Made by a program: the position numbers and the translations under genes | Shown here: one piece after another, positions 62,690 to 64,000 of the stretch | How the letters are laid out: each line of letters opens with the position of its first letter | How positions within the stretch are numbered: the first letter of the stretch is position 1 | From: Thelonectria olida | Lineage: Eukaryota > Ascomycota > Sordariomycetes > Hypocreales > Nectriaceae | Direction of reading: 5' to 3' | Assembly (NCBI GenBank): GCA_020736575.1 | Contig: JAGPYM010000024.1 | Location: forward strand, 62,001-126,000 | Length of the DNA: 64,000 nt | The notes under the pieces: model-generated | The model's input: only the letters and a program-made list of their open reading frames with translations | Told to the model about the DNA's origin: nothing | Databases searched by the model: none

Positions 62690-64000
62690 TACACATGCTT
62701 TTAGGCTCCTATAAGGCGAGGTATACGCCTCGTGTATGGGTCCTTCTACCTACAGTCTCCCCCCAGCGCTCGGCTTCGTCTGGTTACGGACTGATCCTGA
62801 ATTGCCCAAGGATCTGGGTTTGTTCCATGAACTTGACGACCTTTGCTGCTACTTTGCGCTCGCTCAGCAGTGTCCGGAGATTTTGACGTCCTGGAAATTG
62901 GCCTAGTTCCTGATTTCGAAGTGCGGTGTGCTTCCTGCATTGAAGTAGGATGTGGGTTACTGTCTGCCGTCCTTCGCCGCAGTTGCATCTCGGATCGGTG
63001 ACCCCTGGCACTCTTCGTTTGAAGAGAAAGTCGTTCATCCCAATCTTTTCCGTCCGGAGTTGGATGTAAATGGCGCTCTGCCTCTTGCTGAAGTGCTTGT
63101 GTGGCTGTAGTACTTTTGGCGTTGGCTCCGGTGTGTGCCTGAAGGTTGTCCGGCCCCTGGTTTCCTGTCGCCACTGCGTTTTCCATCTGTCGTTGACAAC
63201 TCTGCGCGACCACATTTTTAATGTGGACTTCAAGGAATACAGTACCGGGGGTTGCTGTGCCCTTAGTCCTGGCGGTCCTCTCTGTCTCCATCCCGTGGCT
63301 TCTTTGGCCGCTCCATCGGCCGCTTCGTTGCCGTAAATCCCCTTGTGGGCTGGGATCCATCGGATCTCAACGGTCAAGCCTTGTGTTTGTAGTTCCTGTA
63401 TTCGCTTCGTTATGTCTTGGAGAAGGTATGACCCCGATTTGCCCCTGGGCCTCGCCGCCGACCTGATAGCTGCTTGGTTGTCTGTGTAGATCAAGATTTT
63501 CTTTCTGATATTGCCTTGGCTTCTGTCTTCCTGGGCGATCTGGAGAGCTAGGGAGATCCCTTGGAGTTCGCCGGCGTACACTGTCGATACGGTGTCGTCG
63601 CCCATGTAGGCGCTCCTGCTTTGACTGGTCGTCGTGCACACTGCCGCAGCGCCCACGTGTCCGTTGATGCCACTTCCATCCGTGTATATGTGTATAGCGT
63701 TTGGCTCATTGCCGATGCCGTACTGGTGTCTCGCTTGTGCTTTCTCGACGCTCTCTTCGATGAACGTTTTTGGGCCTCTCCACCATGGTGGGACGACGTG
63801 TGGGGTGACTACTTCCATTTTCTCCATCTCGAACCCTTGTTCGTCCTGTATGGCTTTCTGTATTGCTCTGCGTGGGCTCATTTTTGTCTTTCCTCCTCTC
63901 AGACCATCTGCACTGTGCTGGGATTCTTGTCCCCCAAAGCCGATTCTTCCCAGACAGTCCGCGTTGTGCTTCCAGATTTGATGTTCGATGGGCAGAAGAT
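62690..64000 (-). mobile_element. 3' part of a second LINE family, cut by the window end
   Basis: Contains the end of an ORF2-type gene with RNase H (see the coding entry) and about 95 bases of 3' UTR with the inverted pair AGGCGAGGTATACGCCTCGT. The sequence differs from the 37594-43217 LINE and lacks its characteristic tail. The element extends beyond 64000, where RT and endonuclease regions are expected. Confidence 0.8.
62784..64000 (-). CDS. LINE ORF2 C-terminus: RNase H and Cys/His tail (partial)
   Basis: The frame is open from the window edge (64000) to a stop at 62784, about 404 residues; the in-frame Met at 63881 is not a real start. The RNase H domain keeps all catalytic residues: Asp in IHIYTDGSGINGHVGAAAV, Glu in YAGELQGISLALQIA, Asp in ILIYTDNQAAIRSAAR, and the His and final Asp in WIPAHKGIYGNEAADGAAKE. 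After a basic linker a CNCGEGRQTVTHILLQCRKH knuckle closes the protein, as in Tad1/I-type LINEs. No lesion is seen within this part, so the copy could be intact. Confidence 0.88.
   Translation of the reverse strand, partial: LLPIEHQIWKHNADCLGRIGFGGQESQHSADGLRGGKTKMSPRRAIQKAIQDEQGFEMEKMEVVTPHVVPPWWRGPKTFIEESVEKAQARHQYGIGNEPNAIHIYTDGSGINGHVGAAAVCTTTSQSRSAYMGDDTVSTVYAGELQGISLALQIAQEDRSQGNIRKKILIYTDNQAAIRSAARPRGKSGSYLLQDITKRIQELQTQGLTVEIRWIPAHKGIYGNEAADGAAKEATGWRQRGPPGLRAQQPPVLYSLKSTLKMWSRRVVNDRWKTQWRQETRGRTTFRHTPEPTPKVLQPHKHFSKRQSAIYIQLRTEKIGMNDFLFKRRVPGVTDPRCNCGEGRQTVTHILLQCRKHTALRNQELGQFPGRQNLRTLLSERKVAAKVVKFMEQTQILGQFRISP

Overview
The window looks like chromosomal DNA of a filamentous ascomycete (Sordariomycete-like). 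Genes carry short GT-AG introns. The families seen are fungal: Zn2Cys6 and bZIP regulators, RTA1, GPI-anchored GH76, a BYS1-type secreted protein, and fragments of NLR-type incompatibility genes. The repeats are typical fungal Tad1-like LINEs plus hAT, pogo/Fot1, Copia and Crypton-like pieces. Gene density is low and many pieces are broken, which suggests an accessory or repeat-rich compartment. No tRNA, rRNA, CRISPR array or telomere repeat was found.

Layout. 1-9 kb: two solitary transcription factor genes (bZIP, + strand; Zn2Cys6, - strand) in sparse DNA. 9-22 kb: almost gene-free, holding relics of a small Cys-rich gene family, a Copia gag remnant, two palindromes, an old LINE remnant, and a second LINE copy fused to a GCR1-like Crypton remnant. 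22-32 kb: an intact four-exon RTA1-type membrane protein, an intact secreted beta-lactamase-fold serine hydrolase, a double-chromodomain protein, and ankyrin and WD40 remnants. 34-37 kb: an intact GPI-anchored GH76 mannosidase, then the broken N-terminus of an NLR-type gene that runs into a 24-bp minisatellite. 37.6-43.2 kb: a nearly full-length LINE bounded by a 13-bp target-site duplication, with ORF1 intact and ORF2 frameshifted twice.

44-55 kb: a hemerythrin-domain protein, an unrecognised 191-aa gene of a repeat family, a pogo fragment, then a compact, apparently intact trio (Cdc25-type phosphatase diverging from an unknown 184-aa gene, followed by a secreted BYS1-like protein), an AAA ATPase, and a PAF-acetylhydrolase-like pseudogene. 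55.9-59.9 kb: a hAT element with an uninterrupted transposase and 20-bp terminal inverted repeats, with a LINE 3' fragment nested in it. 60-62.3 kb: an intact three-exon HSL-type esterase followed by a second, dead hAT remnant. 62.7-64 kb: the RNase H end of a different LINE that runs off the window.

No single pathway links the intact genes. They are scattered cell-surface, membrane, hydrolase and regulatory functions among mobile DNA. The best candidates for something undescribed are the compact 47.2-49.6 kb trio, the 191-aa repeat-family gene, and the hairpin-forming minisatellite at 36.9-37.2 kb. Their functions cannot be settled from sequence reading alone.
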